DNA of 64,000 bases from assembly GCA_016987375.1 (NCBI GenBank), contig PJRA01000005.1, forward strand, positions 2,320,982 through 2,384,981. Reading direction: 5' to 3'. Numbering within the stretch: position 1 is the first letter of the stretch; every line of letters begins with the position of its first letter. The DNA comes from Brachionus koreanus (Eukaryota; Rotifera; Eurotatoria; Ploima; Brachionidae). Shown in pieces: positions 1 through 11,700 of the stretch. A program made the translations under genes and the position numbers. Below the pieces are notes generated by a model, which was not told the DNA's origin, ran no database searches, and saw only the letters and a list, made by a program, of their open reading frames with translations.

Positions 1-130
1 TTCTATTTATAAAACCGGTCTAAAAACCGGTTTTATAAATAGAACCGGTTCCAAATACCGGTTTTGAAAACAGAACCGGTTCTTTCAAAAACCGTTTTCA
101 AACCGGTTTCACGGAACCGTTCTACCAGCC
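1..130. repeat. AACCGG-rich palindromic repeat, cut by window edge
   Basis: The motif AACCGGTT and close variants recur at least six times. Bases 1-19 and 26-44 are a perfect 19-bp inverted repeat around a 6-base loop. It looks like the end of a fold-back or satellite-like array running off the left edge. It is much richer in CCGG than its surroundings. Confidence 0.7.
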
Positions 131-1098
131 CTAGTAATTAAAATACTAAATGGATAGACACATTTTCATTTGTAGCATAAAAAATTAAGCATAACATAAA
201 ATGTTTACTTACGTTTAAAATATGTTTCTGTAATGAAATTTAGAATAAAAAAAATATGTGAAAACCTTTTTAAATGATAATTTTTGAGCATGATCATTTT
301 AATTTGATAATAAACTTCAATTTTTCGATAATTAAAAGTTTTTTAAGGTAAGTTTTTATAAAAAGATCCTATTGGTTTACTATTGGATTTGTTCCCATCT
401 TAATTCCTATTTGAATTAGAAATGAATCAAAAATAATAGATTTATTTTTTTTAAAATTTTTTACTTTAGAAACTTTGTCTTATTTTAATAAAAATTTAAA
501 AAATTTATATTTTTTATTAATTTTAAAATAAAAAGTGAATGAATTTGATTTCGTTGGATCTGAGCATAAGGCTGATGACATAAGGACACCTTTTGTTTTT
601 AAGTTTTTTTTTCAATTTGGTCAAAATAGGAGTGACTTTTCCGGAAAGCAATTTTAGAATACTAAATTTAAAAAAAAATCTTTTTGATAATATCAATTTT
701 GTTTCAGTTTTGTTTCAAAAAGAGGACATAAATCGAGTAATAAACCCATAAATTTCTTTTCTTACATAAATTAAATTTTAAGAATTTTTAAGCTTAATTT
801 ATGTTAGATATTTACCAATCTTCATCAATTTTTATTTAAACTTCAACTTGATTTAAACTTAATTCTATTTTCTGAAAAGCTAATTAGAATAAACAGAAAT
901 TTTTAACAATAAAAGCTTCACCCAAAGTCTGTAAACCATTGTTCAAGTAATTAAGAAAAATTAAATTAAATTTAACTATATGAATTTTAATAAATTTGTT
1001 GTTTTTTTAACCAAACCAAAATATTTATATTTTTGTTTTTCTTAATTTTTTGTTTGATTAAATATCTGAACATTTAATTAGTTATAAATATTCAATAA
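131..1098. other. Intergenic or intronic AT-rich DNA
   Basis: I see no open frame, tRNA or repeat of note. If the IQCH-like gene continues leftwards through the splice donor near 1102, this is one of its introns. Confidence 0.5.
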
Positions 1099-2806
1099 TT
1101 ACTGTTGACCATCTAAATATCCCATTGGAACTGAATAAGTTTGACATAAATCTTCCAATTGTTTAATAATTGACACAATGCTGCCCCATCGTAATATAAA
1201 GCTTGATTTGAATTGAGAATACTCCGACATGTCCGATCTAGCACGTCCATTTTGAATTAGAAATTTGTGAGCATATTTTACAGAATCGAAAACCTCTAAT
1301 TGTAGATTATTCATAGGAGTTGTAGGTGGACGCTTTAAAAATATTTTTAATTTTGATATTAGTTTGATTTTTTAAAATTGGTACCAGAATACGATGATCT
1401 GCTTCCTTGGTAGATTTATTAGCAGTTGAATTACGGTTTGAAGCTGAACTCGATTTTGATTTTGCTGATTTTAATTGTTTCAATTCATTAAACTCCGTAC
1501 TCTCTCTTGATCCAAGATAATTTTGTTTATTTTTGTTGAAAGTATAGCTAGGATCAAGCCGGTATATGTGTTCTAAGGATGTATATTTAGAATTAGTGTA
1601 TATGCTCAATTAATGCTTACCAGTTGGGGGTCTTTTGTCTTTAAAGTTTGGCACTTTTTGTCGTTCTTTTGGCTTTGGTTGAATTGACCTTGTGGCGATT
1701 GGAAATTGTTCGAAAGAAATTTTTGCATGGTCAGGAATCAGACCTCTTTGTATTAGACTCAAAAGACCCCGTGTTGCTTCTATTTCACTTATTGGTGGTG
1801 GTATTAACTAAAATATTAAAAATATTAAATTCTGAAAAAAAAAAAATTGATTTTTACAGTTGGATTTCTTCTATAATTCAAGGGCAGAGTTGCTAAATGT
1901 TCGACAGTGCTACCTGTTATAACATGCGTTTGTACCTTTGAAATAAAATATTGCTTAAATTGAATTCTTTCTTGAATCAGTTACTTTGACAGAAGCTTTT
2001 TTCTCGATCAATGGGAGTTGTATACTATAATTTTCATTTAAAGCTTCTCGATTTTTAGAACTTTCTGGATTGAATAAAAATTTTGTATCACGTGCAGCTT
2101 TGACCTTTAATTAGCAATTATCAGTGTTTTAACCCATGAGTAAAAAATAAATTTACTTGTTGTCCTGGTGAAAGACTGAAGGGAGTAAATTTTGGTCCTC
2201 TTAATTCTTGAACTTCTTCTAAAACATGTCCATCATCAAAGCTTTTTTTACTGACAACAGCCATTTCCGAAAGTTCCTTACTTATAAATTTGGTTTATAT
2301 AAATAAACAATGAATAATATTAAAAATAACTATTCCTACTTAGAATTCATGTTTGACAGTGATCGAGATTCAAGCTGTCTTCTAATGGCACTCTCAGTTT
2401 TTTTATTTTTATTAGATATATCCCATATGCTTTCAATTGTAGCTCCAAAATTGGTAGCTGGCAAAGCTTCATCCTTATTTTTGGAACTAGGAATTAATTT
2501 AACTTGACTATTTAGCTGATTTATATAATAATCTGATTTTTGCTTTAAAAAATGATTAAAATTTAGCAAATGTTAGAAATAAAATCACTTTTATTTCATG
2601 TTCTGCTTTTGCTAAGCTTGTTTGAAGCGATTTGATGTCTATTTTTGATCCATCTTCGGATACCATGTTCTTAAGATGTTTTAATTCATCTTGTACCTAC
2701 AGCAAGAGATTTTCAAAAGTAAATTCTCATTTGAAGATTTAAGTGACTTTACCCGTAGCAACAGATCACCAATTTCTTCATTTTTGTATTCAGCAAGTGT
2801 TCCCAT
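1099..2806 (-). CDS. IQCH: IQ domain-containing protein H-like, N-terminal part
   Basis: Nine minus-strand exons join in frame with short GT-AG introns: 2753-2806, 2589-2696, 2340-2542, 2157-2280, 1985-2104, 1858-1935, 1621-1807, 1385-1572 and 1099-1332, giving about 432 residues. The start is an ATG followed by a coiled-coil-like stretch containing LLLRVQDELKHLK and DIKSLQTSLAKAE. A central motif, RGLLSLIQRGLIP, and the later segment ILRWGSIVSIIKQLEDL resemble the N-terminal half of IQCH, a sperm/cilium protein, as I remember that family. Animal IQCH is roughly 1000 residues, so the second half is absent. A donor-like CAACA|GTAATT at the end of the last exon suggests the gene runs past the left edge, but a stop codon also follows in frame. 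The exon model is seen directly; the family name is inferred. An unrelated ciliary coiled-coil protein is the alternative. Confidence 0.6.
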
Positions 2807-4116
2807 ATTTAATCTAATCAATTCTTAATCCGAAATTTCGTTTATATAAAAAATGATTTTATCAAAAATATATTTACATTTAGAATATAAACAATAAAGT
2901 CAAATAAAATTATAAATGAATGTGGTAATTGTTTTTAAATCTAGAAATAATTATGAAAAACAGGCAACGAAATTTTATTTAAATAAACCTCTGTTTTATT
3001 AATAGTTTAATAATTTTTTTTAATTTAAAATCAAAGGTAAACTATTATGCTATTATAATAATTATATCGTTAGCAACTAATATGCTTGGCCTCCTTGCGT
3101 GTAAATTTTTTTTTTCACACAAAAAAGTTAAATACAGTATTTGCAAAAAGTTATTTGAAGCTATTAAATCGTAAATTTGATAATAAGTTTTTTTTTATAA
3201 TAAAATGCATCTTATTTTTTTTGATACTTTTCAGCAAGTTTTTTTAATTTAATTTTACAAAGAACTTTTTTCAAAAATTATTTTCGAAAAATATTATCTT
3301 GTAATTATTTCTCAAAAAATTCGCTCTGTTACAAAAAAAATACCTGGATCATTTTGAATTTTGAGAATTTAAAGAAAATTTTGCTTTAAACTAAACTTGT
3401 TTTTTAAAAAGATAAGATTAATTTAATCAGCAAATTTTTTCACATATGGGGTTAAATAAGTCTGTGAAATTTATTCTTAAACATATAAAAACTTCTAGAA
3501 ATTAAAATTTTTTGAAAATTTTAAAAATATCACAGTTTTAGTTTATTAAACTCACCTGAAATGTAATTTTTAATAGGAATCATTATAAATAAAGAAAATA
3601 AATGTTTTTTTTATGAAATTTGTTTTTATTTTATTATTAAATAAATTTTTATTTATTTTATAACCTAAAAAAAAATAATCAAAATGTACTTATAAAGCTT
3701 TAAGATTTAGAGCAAATCTAGATAAAATAAAATAGCCGTATCAACTGATAATATATTCAAGAATCAAAGTGAATTGAAACCGAATTTTAAACAATTTAAA
3801 ATGTTTTTTTAATTTTTACCAAACCTTTTATTTTTAATAAATCCATTGTATTTTTTTATTATAAAAAAAATATTATTTTTGTTTCCGAAAACTTTAATTA
3901 ATAAATTCTTCTTTAAAAAAAAACAAAATTGATCATCTTTAATTGACAAATAAAGTATAAATAAACAATTTATTTGCAAAATATTCATTTAACTTTCGGG
4001 AACTTTTAACCCTTAGGAGGAACAGCATAATCATTTGAATTTCTCAGCTTATACTTGGTTTCTAAAAACCAACAATAATAAGATATTGTAAAAATTATAA
4101 AATATTGTAAAATTTA

Positions 4117-4419
4117 AACATATTGTAAAAATGATGGTTAATTGATAAGATAACATACTCTCTAAGACCATTAGGTGAAGTAGTTTAATTTAGAATTTTG
4201 TGAATAAACTTTGTGTTTAAGGCAATCAATATTGGAATCATTTAACCTTTTGTTTAGAATAATCTTTTTTCTTACAAACTTGTGGCCCAGTATTCAATAA
4301 TTTTTGAATTGACTTTTTTGTAAAATACATTCACAAGCACAAGAACAGAATCTTATTTTTGTAAAGAAATTTATTAATTAAAGTTCTTAAGTTGACAACA
4401 TATTGTAAAAATGATGGTT
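4117..4419. repeat. 23-bp perfect direct repeat pair
   Basis: Bases 4117-4139 are repeated exactly at 4397-4419, starting AACATATTGTAAAAATGATG and then GTT. The copies flank 257 bp without coding potential. A short ATATTGTAAAA echo lies near 4102. Confidence 0.7.
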
Positions 4420-4579
4420 TGTTGTTGTATATCACTAATTACTTCAAAGAGTTCAAAATATTATTTCAAAATTTTTATTATCTATTTTATAAGTAAGTTC
4501 AATGAATTTTGTATTAAAACTTAAAATATTTTATTAATGAATAATTGAATTTTATACTTAAAATAACATTAAAGTTTAT

Positions 4580-4815
4580 ACAAACTTTCTGTTCTTGAGA
4601 TTTGTTAAAATTGAAAAGGCAATCCTTGTTGCAAACTGGGTGCTTTTAAAATCAAAAGGTAATTCCAAAAAAGTTAATTTTAAAGGAACAAAGTATTATC
4701 TTTATCAAAATGATTGATTGTTTCTTCAGGAACTTGAATAAAGTCATATAATCCATCTAGATCCTTATATATTTTGACTTTCGCCAGTTTCCTTAATAAA
4801 GTCCTAGAATATTTA
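4580..4815 (-). pseudogene. Helitron helicase C-terminal remnant
   Basis: On the minus strand two overlapping frames read like the end of a Helitron (Pif1-type) helicase. One contains LYDFIQVPEE, matching the place where these helicases have an I-x-(I/L)-P-(D/E) segment. The next contains LPFDFKSTQFATRIAFSIL, matching LPFxFxRRQFPxRLAFAMT, followed by a decayed version of the INKSQGQT motif. A frameshift separates them and no intact ORF exists. Assignment rests on recognised motif order, not a search. Confidence 0.5.
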
Positions 4816-6467
4816 ATCAATTTCAGTTTCATAAAAAATTCGCATGTTAGTTTTTAGCTTTAGCACTTAAATTTTTATAGAATATCTCATATCTCATTAA
4901 TTTTAATATCAAATGGATAAAATTTATATCTCCAAAATATAAAAAATAATTGATTAAGTCAATCATGGAAAAAAGCATTTGAAAAAAGAAAAAAGTCTCT
5001 AAACGACATCGGATCTACTAGTAATCATTTTACATAAAAGACAAAAATCAAAAAGAAAAAATATTTAAGTAATCATAAAGAAGTCATTTGCGTCAGAATT
5101 TTAAATTTTGATTTTGTTATATTATTAGTTTAAAAAATAAATGAATGATTGATTTAAAAAAATATAATGAGATAATTTAGTTGATGAATTATTAATAAAA
5201 TGAAATTTCTAAAGTTATTTAGTTTTATAATTTAGAACAATAACGTGGGTTGCACTACTGTAATCAAATTGCTTAAAAACAGGTTTTTATTTTAAAGTCA
5301 AAATTAACATAATAAAACTTTAATGATATCAGTAACATAAATAAATCAAGGCATATGTTTTTGCGTAGCTGTTTCAACTAGTAAAGTTTGTGCTTCAAGT
5401 AAACTTGTCTCAATATTTACTGATTTTTACATTTCTCTAACTTAAGTTCTTTATACCACGTGTCTGTATAAAGAAAATATTTTGCCTCGAATAAAATAAA
5501 TTTAATTTCACATTTAATAATAAATATAATGAAAATTCAAACATCCCCAAAGAGAATAAAAGCTTAACTATTCTTCTTCCAAGCTGCCTCCAATTAGCAT
5601 AACCAGATAAATTAAGAAAAATATTGTTAACTTTTAATATTTTTGTGTTTCGAAATCTAAACTATGAAAAATCTTTTACTATTCATTTTTGAATTCTTTA
5701 AAATTCAAATTTGATTTTTTTTTCAATAAAACTTTTTTGTTCGTTACATTATTTGTTAAATAAAAAAAAAACAAATTAAAAAAAATTGTTACTTGATGAC
5801 ATAAAATTATTGACTTTTTTTTTAATGGTTATATAATGGAAACAGGCTGAAACCAAAGCTTGAAGAGCTAAAATTGGATATTTTTGGTTTTTAACTTATA
5901 TGAGCTTTCAAATATCAACTATTCACCTAGTTAAATCGACTTTAGAGTAATATTCTTTAGCTCTTTAGTTAACTATCAAGGAGTCTGCCATATCGTAAAA
6001 ATAATCCGATCTTGATATATTGGGCTTCAAGGATAACATACTTTAAAAAGTGTTTAACTTTGCTTGTAATTTTCCAAGGGAACAGAATTTTAAAAAATTA
6101 TGAAACTTGCTTATCTTATGTATTTTTGGGTCTTTTTTAATTCTATGATATCTTTTTTACTATAAAAAAAAATAAATTTTGGCTGGTTCATGTCCATTGA
6201 TTGATATTGTTTTTATAAAAAAATAAATTGAAATCAATTTATTTTCTCATTAAAGAAATTAGACTAATATTTAAAAAATTCGGAATATTCGAATAATTCA
6301 AAAATCACATGTCTTTTAAGTTTTTAATTTAATTTGATAAGATATTAAAAGCAGGTGATTTCATCTAATGTGACTAAATATAATTATTATATTTGTTTTT
6401 TATTTAAGTTTAAAAGTAAAAAGTTTTAAAAAAAAATTTTTTTCGAATTTTAAAAAATAAAGAATAA

Positions 6468-6638
6468 ATGGATACCATATCATTTTATCAAGTATTGGCA
6501 TTTATGCTCTTGTTTGTTGTTCAATCATCTCAAGCTTTTGACGGCGGCGATGCAATAGCACTGATATTAGGCCTAGTTCTTGGAATTCTTGGGATTTTTG
6601 CATGCATTGGCTGCTATGCTCGACGACGAGGCAACTAA
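6468..6638 (+). CDS. SMIM30: Small integral membrane protein 30-like microprotein
   Basis: This single-exon ORF of 56 residues has an N-terminal signal-peptide-like segment (residues 1-23, ending SSQA), a short lumenal FDGGDA, one transmembrane helix (about 29-49) and a basic cytosolic end, YARRRGN. The stretch GDAIALILGLVLGILGIFAC followed by IGCYARRR is very close to vertebrate SMIM30 (GDAIALLLGVVLS..GICACLGVYARKR). Length agrees with the 59-residue human protein. SMIM30 is an ER/plasma-membrane microprotein linked to kinase membrane anchoring and calcium handling in mammals. A polyadenylation signal AATAAA lies about 45 bp downstream. No intron is needed. Confidence 0.85.
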   Translation: MDTISFYQVLAFMLLFVVQSSQAFDGGDAIALILGLVLGILGIFACIGCYARRRGN

Positions 6639-7429
6639 ATATTTTTGTTATTTACTCACAGATTCTACCAACAATTTTTCAAATAAACTAAATTCCATTT
6701 AAATTTTTTAATTTTATTTGAATTAATCGATCAATTTTTCACCATTCAAGATATTTTTTTAAATAATTTTAATTAAAATTAACTCGCTTTGGAAAAAAGA
6801 TGGATTATGTATAAAGAAAGAGTTTTTTTTTTCTCAAATGAAACCTTATATTGTTCGACCTAATAAAAAAAAAATATCTTAGTATAATGTAAAAAATCTT
6901 TAATTATTGTTGCAAAAATATCAGTTGAATGTTAATCATTTTGTACTCTAATCCAAAGTAATTGGGAATTTGAAATAACAATTCAAAATTATATTTTGAA
7001 ATTTGCTTAAAATACGAAAAAAAACCATTAACTCTAATCAATCAAAATTTCCACTAGCCTTTCGAGTAATTTTCAAATCTAAAAAAAGGTTTTTTTTTTC
7101 TGATAAAAGGAACCGCTCAATAATGAAACAAATTAAATCTTAGACTGTTTCAGCATCGAATTAAAGTCTTAATTTAGAAATATTAGGGAAAATGATAGAT
7201 GATTTGAGTATTCAGCTGAAATCTAATTTATTTCTGTTTGTAATTTAGTTCGAGTGGGTAGATTTATTATTTTAATTTAATTTTTTAATTTAGAAAGTTT
7301 TTTTTTTTCATTTAAACATTTAAATTTTATGTTGTAAGCAATTTTGGTATTAAAATTATTCAAATCAAGTGTTTTAATTGCATAAAAATAGAAACTTTTC
7401 TGTTCGTTCTGTTCTAAATCAAATAGTAA
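6639..7429. other. Intergenic, no feature seen
   Basis: AT-rich spacer between the SMIM30-like gene and PTPN9. It contains the SMIM30 polyadenylation signal near 6680 and presumably the PTPN9 promoter, which cannot be delimited. Confidence 0.5.
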
Positions 7430-8683
7430 ATGAATGTTCATACAAATGATCACCATTTTGATCAAGTTTTTCTGTTAGATCTTAATATGAAGACTAAGGA
7501 CTTGGCAAATTGTTTAGTTGAGCCTTTGTCCGAATTAGTTGAACAAAACAATTTGAATGATACTCACAAAAATCCACTCGAACAAACCTCTAAATCTGAT
7601 ACAGTAACAAATTTGATTCAAAGCGAGCACTTGGCTAGTTTGGATAATTTTACAAGTGAGAGTCAAGTAAAAGTAAACCTAATATCTGAGCTGAAAGAGC
7701 AAGAAAAAAAGCCAGCGATCACAAATTGTAAATACGAGCACACAATTCGTGAAACTGACCGATTTGTAAGTATTTAAATATACACGCAACTTTTGAAAAT
7801 GGCGTAAATATCTTGCTATTGATATTTATTTTTGGCATGCACTTGCCAATTAAAGTAACCTATGAGAAAGTAAATGCTTTTATATTTCTAAAAATTATTT
7901 TAGAATTAAATGATTAGAATTTATGTAAATTATTTATTTAGAAAATACTTTTGTTATGAATAACCAGTTGATTAGGGCACGTTTATCTAGCATCTGAATT
8001 TAATTACAAGAATAACTTATATTAGCTTAATGAAACAACTCTTTTTTTAACATCAATTTGAAAAATTCATCTTAATCAAAAATCGTTAATTTTTCTTTTT
8101 GAAAAAAAAGGTAAATTTTTCAATCATTGATTTTTATTAGACTGAAAAAAAATTTTTTAAACATTGTACCTTGGATAAAAGATGAAAAGAAAAACTAAGC
8201 ATTCGAATGTAAAGAAAATTTAATTCATTAAGTAACTAGCCTAATACTAGACAGCAAAACGAAAAAGCTTCTTTTTCTTTTTTTTATCTTTCAAATTTAT
8301 GATACAACAATTTTTAATTGACCTTAGCTTAGATATTTATACCGGTTTTGTTTTAAATATTTACTTTTTTATTTTTTTTTTAAACAAGCTATTCCAATAA
8401 GCTTATTTAGATAACCTATATAGAAAAAAATAATTTTTTTTTCCTAAATTTAAATTTTATTTTAAATTGAATTTTAATTTTTACCATTGTTAAAAATTTT
8501 GTTTTGGTTAAATTTATTTTTGGAAAAAAAGTTTTTAGACGTAAAACGAATGTAGAATTCAATTAAGCAAAAGAAAAAAAATTATTCTCAATCTCGTTTT
8601 GGTCTATGAGACTAACCCATCTGTTAACATTCAGAAAACTAAAATAGTTAATTTGTTGTTTAACGCCTCTGGCAAGCCCTATA

Positions 8684-8714
<31 letters not shown>

Positions 8715-11700
8715 TTTTTAATAAAATTTATGTCTACTGTTCCATAAGATCGAGTATTCAGGTAAGAATAAATACACTTTTGGCAAGATTAGTTGTGAAA
8801 AAAAAACACTCAATTTTCAAATAAAACTAGACTTTGTTTGTCAAGTCGTAATTAGTCTTAATTTTTTAAATTTTCAATTGAACTCAATTACATTTAAAGC
8901 TTTTTAAAATTTGGCCAAGAATAAGTTTAAAATATTATAAATCTATTTCATTGTACTCAAATTATGTGGCTGTTTTTAAGATTTTTTTTTATTTAGACTT
9001 TGTAAGCGATGAAAGCCTAAGTAGAAGGTAATTATCCCGTTAGCTCAAGTGTAAAGCATTGGGTTTATCCCTAAAACTGATAATTTATCATATTAGGATT
9101 TCTAATTGAAATAATTGGAGCTTGAATCATACTAAGATAGATAGAAATGAAACCAATAAGGGTCTTTAAGAGAATGGTCCCATCTTCAATTATTAGCGAT
9201 ACCTTAGAAATTAGGCTTTTAATAAAGGAGTCTCTAAAAGGTCTATTTTGATTACTTTGGCCTTAATTTAAAATCGAGACTTGTTTACACACAGTAAACA
9301 TATAACAAAAGCGAGCAAATGTGACCAACCTAGGCAAATATTTGCCGAATTAATCAATGAAAAGTCGGTATCAAAAATTGACTCTATTTTAGACCTAAAA
9401 TATTTAATCCAAATTAGACTCACCAAAGCACACATTTTCTCATTGATAATTCAGTCTTCTAGTCACGCCAATGGGCTAAGCGATTAGTCCCGAAAACTTC
9501 CGATTTATGTTTTAAATTTTTAAAAATAGGATCAGAATATCCGGTTTAAATAAAGGATCATTCTCTCAATAATTATTGATTTTTTTTCGTTGAATTTAAT
9601 TTTAGAACCATATGATATTTTCTCTTTTGCTAAATTGAGGCAGTGAATTTGTATCGTTTCCACTGAGAGTACAAAAATGATGGCATTTAAAGTTAGTCTT
9701 TGAGTTTAAATTAGATCGATTTTGTTCATGGATATATTTATTTATAATTCAGCAATAATTAATGTTGAATAAATTAATTTTTTTTGAAGGCGGTTGATGA
9801 ATTTTTGAGAAAACAAAATTGGTCGAATAGTGATGCTAGAAATTGGAATATTGCTGTTAAATTTCTAATGGCGAGAAGATTTGATGTTGATCGTGCAATT
9901 AAACTGTACAAAGACCATGAAGTAAATATTTAAATTTTTTTTTATCCTAAATTTGAATTTAAATTTTATCAAGACAGCGGCTTTAAGTTACCACAATTTT
10001 CTGTCTGTTTTTAGAAAATGTCAATAAAATTTCTAAAATTTATTTTAAATTACTTAAATCTAGCCAATTTTTATTAAGCTACTTTAATATAAAATTTTGC
10101 ATTGTTTATTTTTAATTAAAAGTATTTTTTTTTTTTCAATACAAATTTTTAATTATAAATGTAGGTTTTTAAAAGATTTTTTTATTTTTGATAATTTTAA
10201 AAATCGCTTAAGTTTCAGTTCGTAAACATTTGGAATTAATTTTTTCTATTCATTTCTTTCCTAAAATTTAATGAGACATTAGAAGAATTTTTCAATTATA
10301 GAAAACTTATTTTATATATTATATTTTTTCTCAGATCAATTAGGAAAATTGGATCATTAATTTTTCTCTCATGTTATTTTAATATAAATGGCTCATTGAA
10401 AATTTAAAATATTGCAGTCCATTGAAAACTAATTAGAACGGGAAAAAAAATTAAAATTCTTAAAAACTTATTTTCAAATAGTGCTTGAAGATTTTAATTT
10501 TCATGAGATGTTCAAAAAAATACAAAATAGCATAGCAATCTTAAATTTATTATTTAGTATTTTATATTGATTTTACACCAACAAAAGGGCGCAAAAAATT
10601 GTAAAAAATAACTGGATAAACTGAAAAAAACTATTGATTTTTTTGCTTTTTTTATTTCATTGATTCAATATAGTTGATGAGTTTAAAGACTAATTTTATC
10701 TCATTGCTGCAGTTTTCTTTTCTTTTCAAAGAATATTCTCTTTTGAATTTAGTCCATCTTTTGTTTTTTATTAGCTAATTCACTCTGTTTTTATAAGCTT
10801 TTTTGGTTATTCACAATTTTTTCAATCGCAACAAAATCATCACTGTATACCTTATCTGAAGGAACCTAATCATTACCATGTTGAGAGACATATTTGTCAA
10901 AATTTGCAATTTTGTCAATGCTGAGCAAGTTTATCAAACTGCAACTGATAACGCGATATTCGATATAGCACAAGTGCCCTTAAGCATGTCAAACACTGAT
11001 TTTATTTTATCTTATATCTTACAAATTATAAATTATTTAAATCCTCTTGTAATAATTTTTAAAGCGGTGTATTAAGCTTTTAAAACCAAAGCTTATGGAA
11101 ACCAAGGGTCTGTTTTCTTTCCTTATTTACTCCTTGTGGAACATAAGGCATAATCTGTTTATCATGTTTTAATCTAAGAAAACTTTTTGAAGTAAAATAT
11201 TAAAGTAAAAATTTAAATTTTATTTTCTAATTTTAAAATTAAAAATTTCAAAACTCTTATATATTCAAATTAATTTCTTTGAATGAAATGTTTTCTGTAC
11301 GCTAGATGTGAACAATTTAAAATTTTTATTAATTATTATTTAAGTTTTATCTTTTCTTTTTTTTAGATAATAAATAATTTTAAAATTTTCAGGATCTCAT
11401 ATTATTAAATCCTACAAAGCAGATCGAAGATTTTTTTAATTCTAATTCAATTTTTTTAGAATTTAAGGAGAAAGGAATGCCTCGATTTTATTGATATTGA
11501 TGACAATGATTTTAAAAATGAACTACATAGTGGAAAATTTACAATTTTGGTATTTTTTTCATTTTAAAAATTAAAAATATTTCTTATTTAAATTAATTTA
11601 AAATTAAAATTTAAAGCCTTTTATGAAAAATTTTCCAGTCTGTGCACTCTACACAGTTCGACTAAATAATGGGTCTTCCAATCCATCTAATGAACTAACA

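Larger units (their letters stand above)
2807..6467. other. Gene-poor AT-rich interval
   Basis: No convincing gene. It holds a Helitron helicase remnant (about 4580-4815) and a 23-bp direct repeat at 4117-4139 and 4397-4419. The rest is poly-A/T rich sequence with stops in all frames. Confidence 0.6.

Noticed and set aside
9281..9487. 68-codon plus-strand frame in PTPN9 intron 1
   Set aside because: No splice phase, domain or composition supports it, and it lies in the intron.
10878..11075. 65-codon plus-strand frame in PTPN9 intron 2
   Set aside because: It is antisense to the remnant described above, has no family match and no suitable splice sites.
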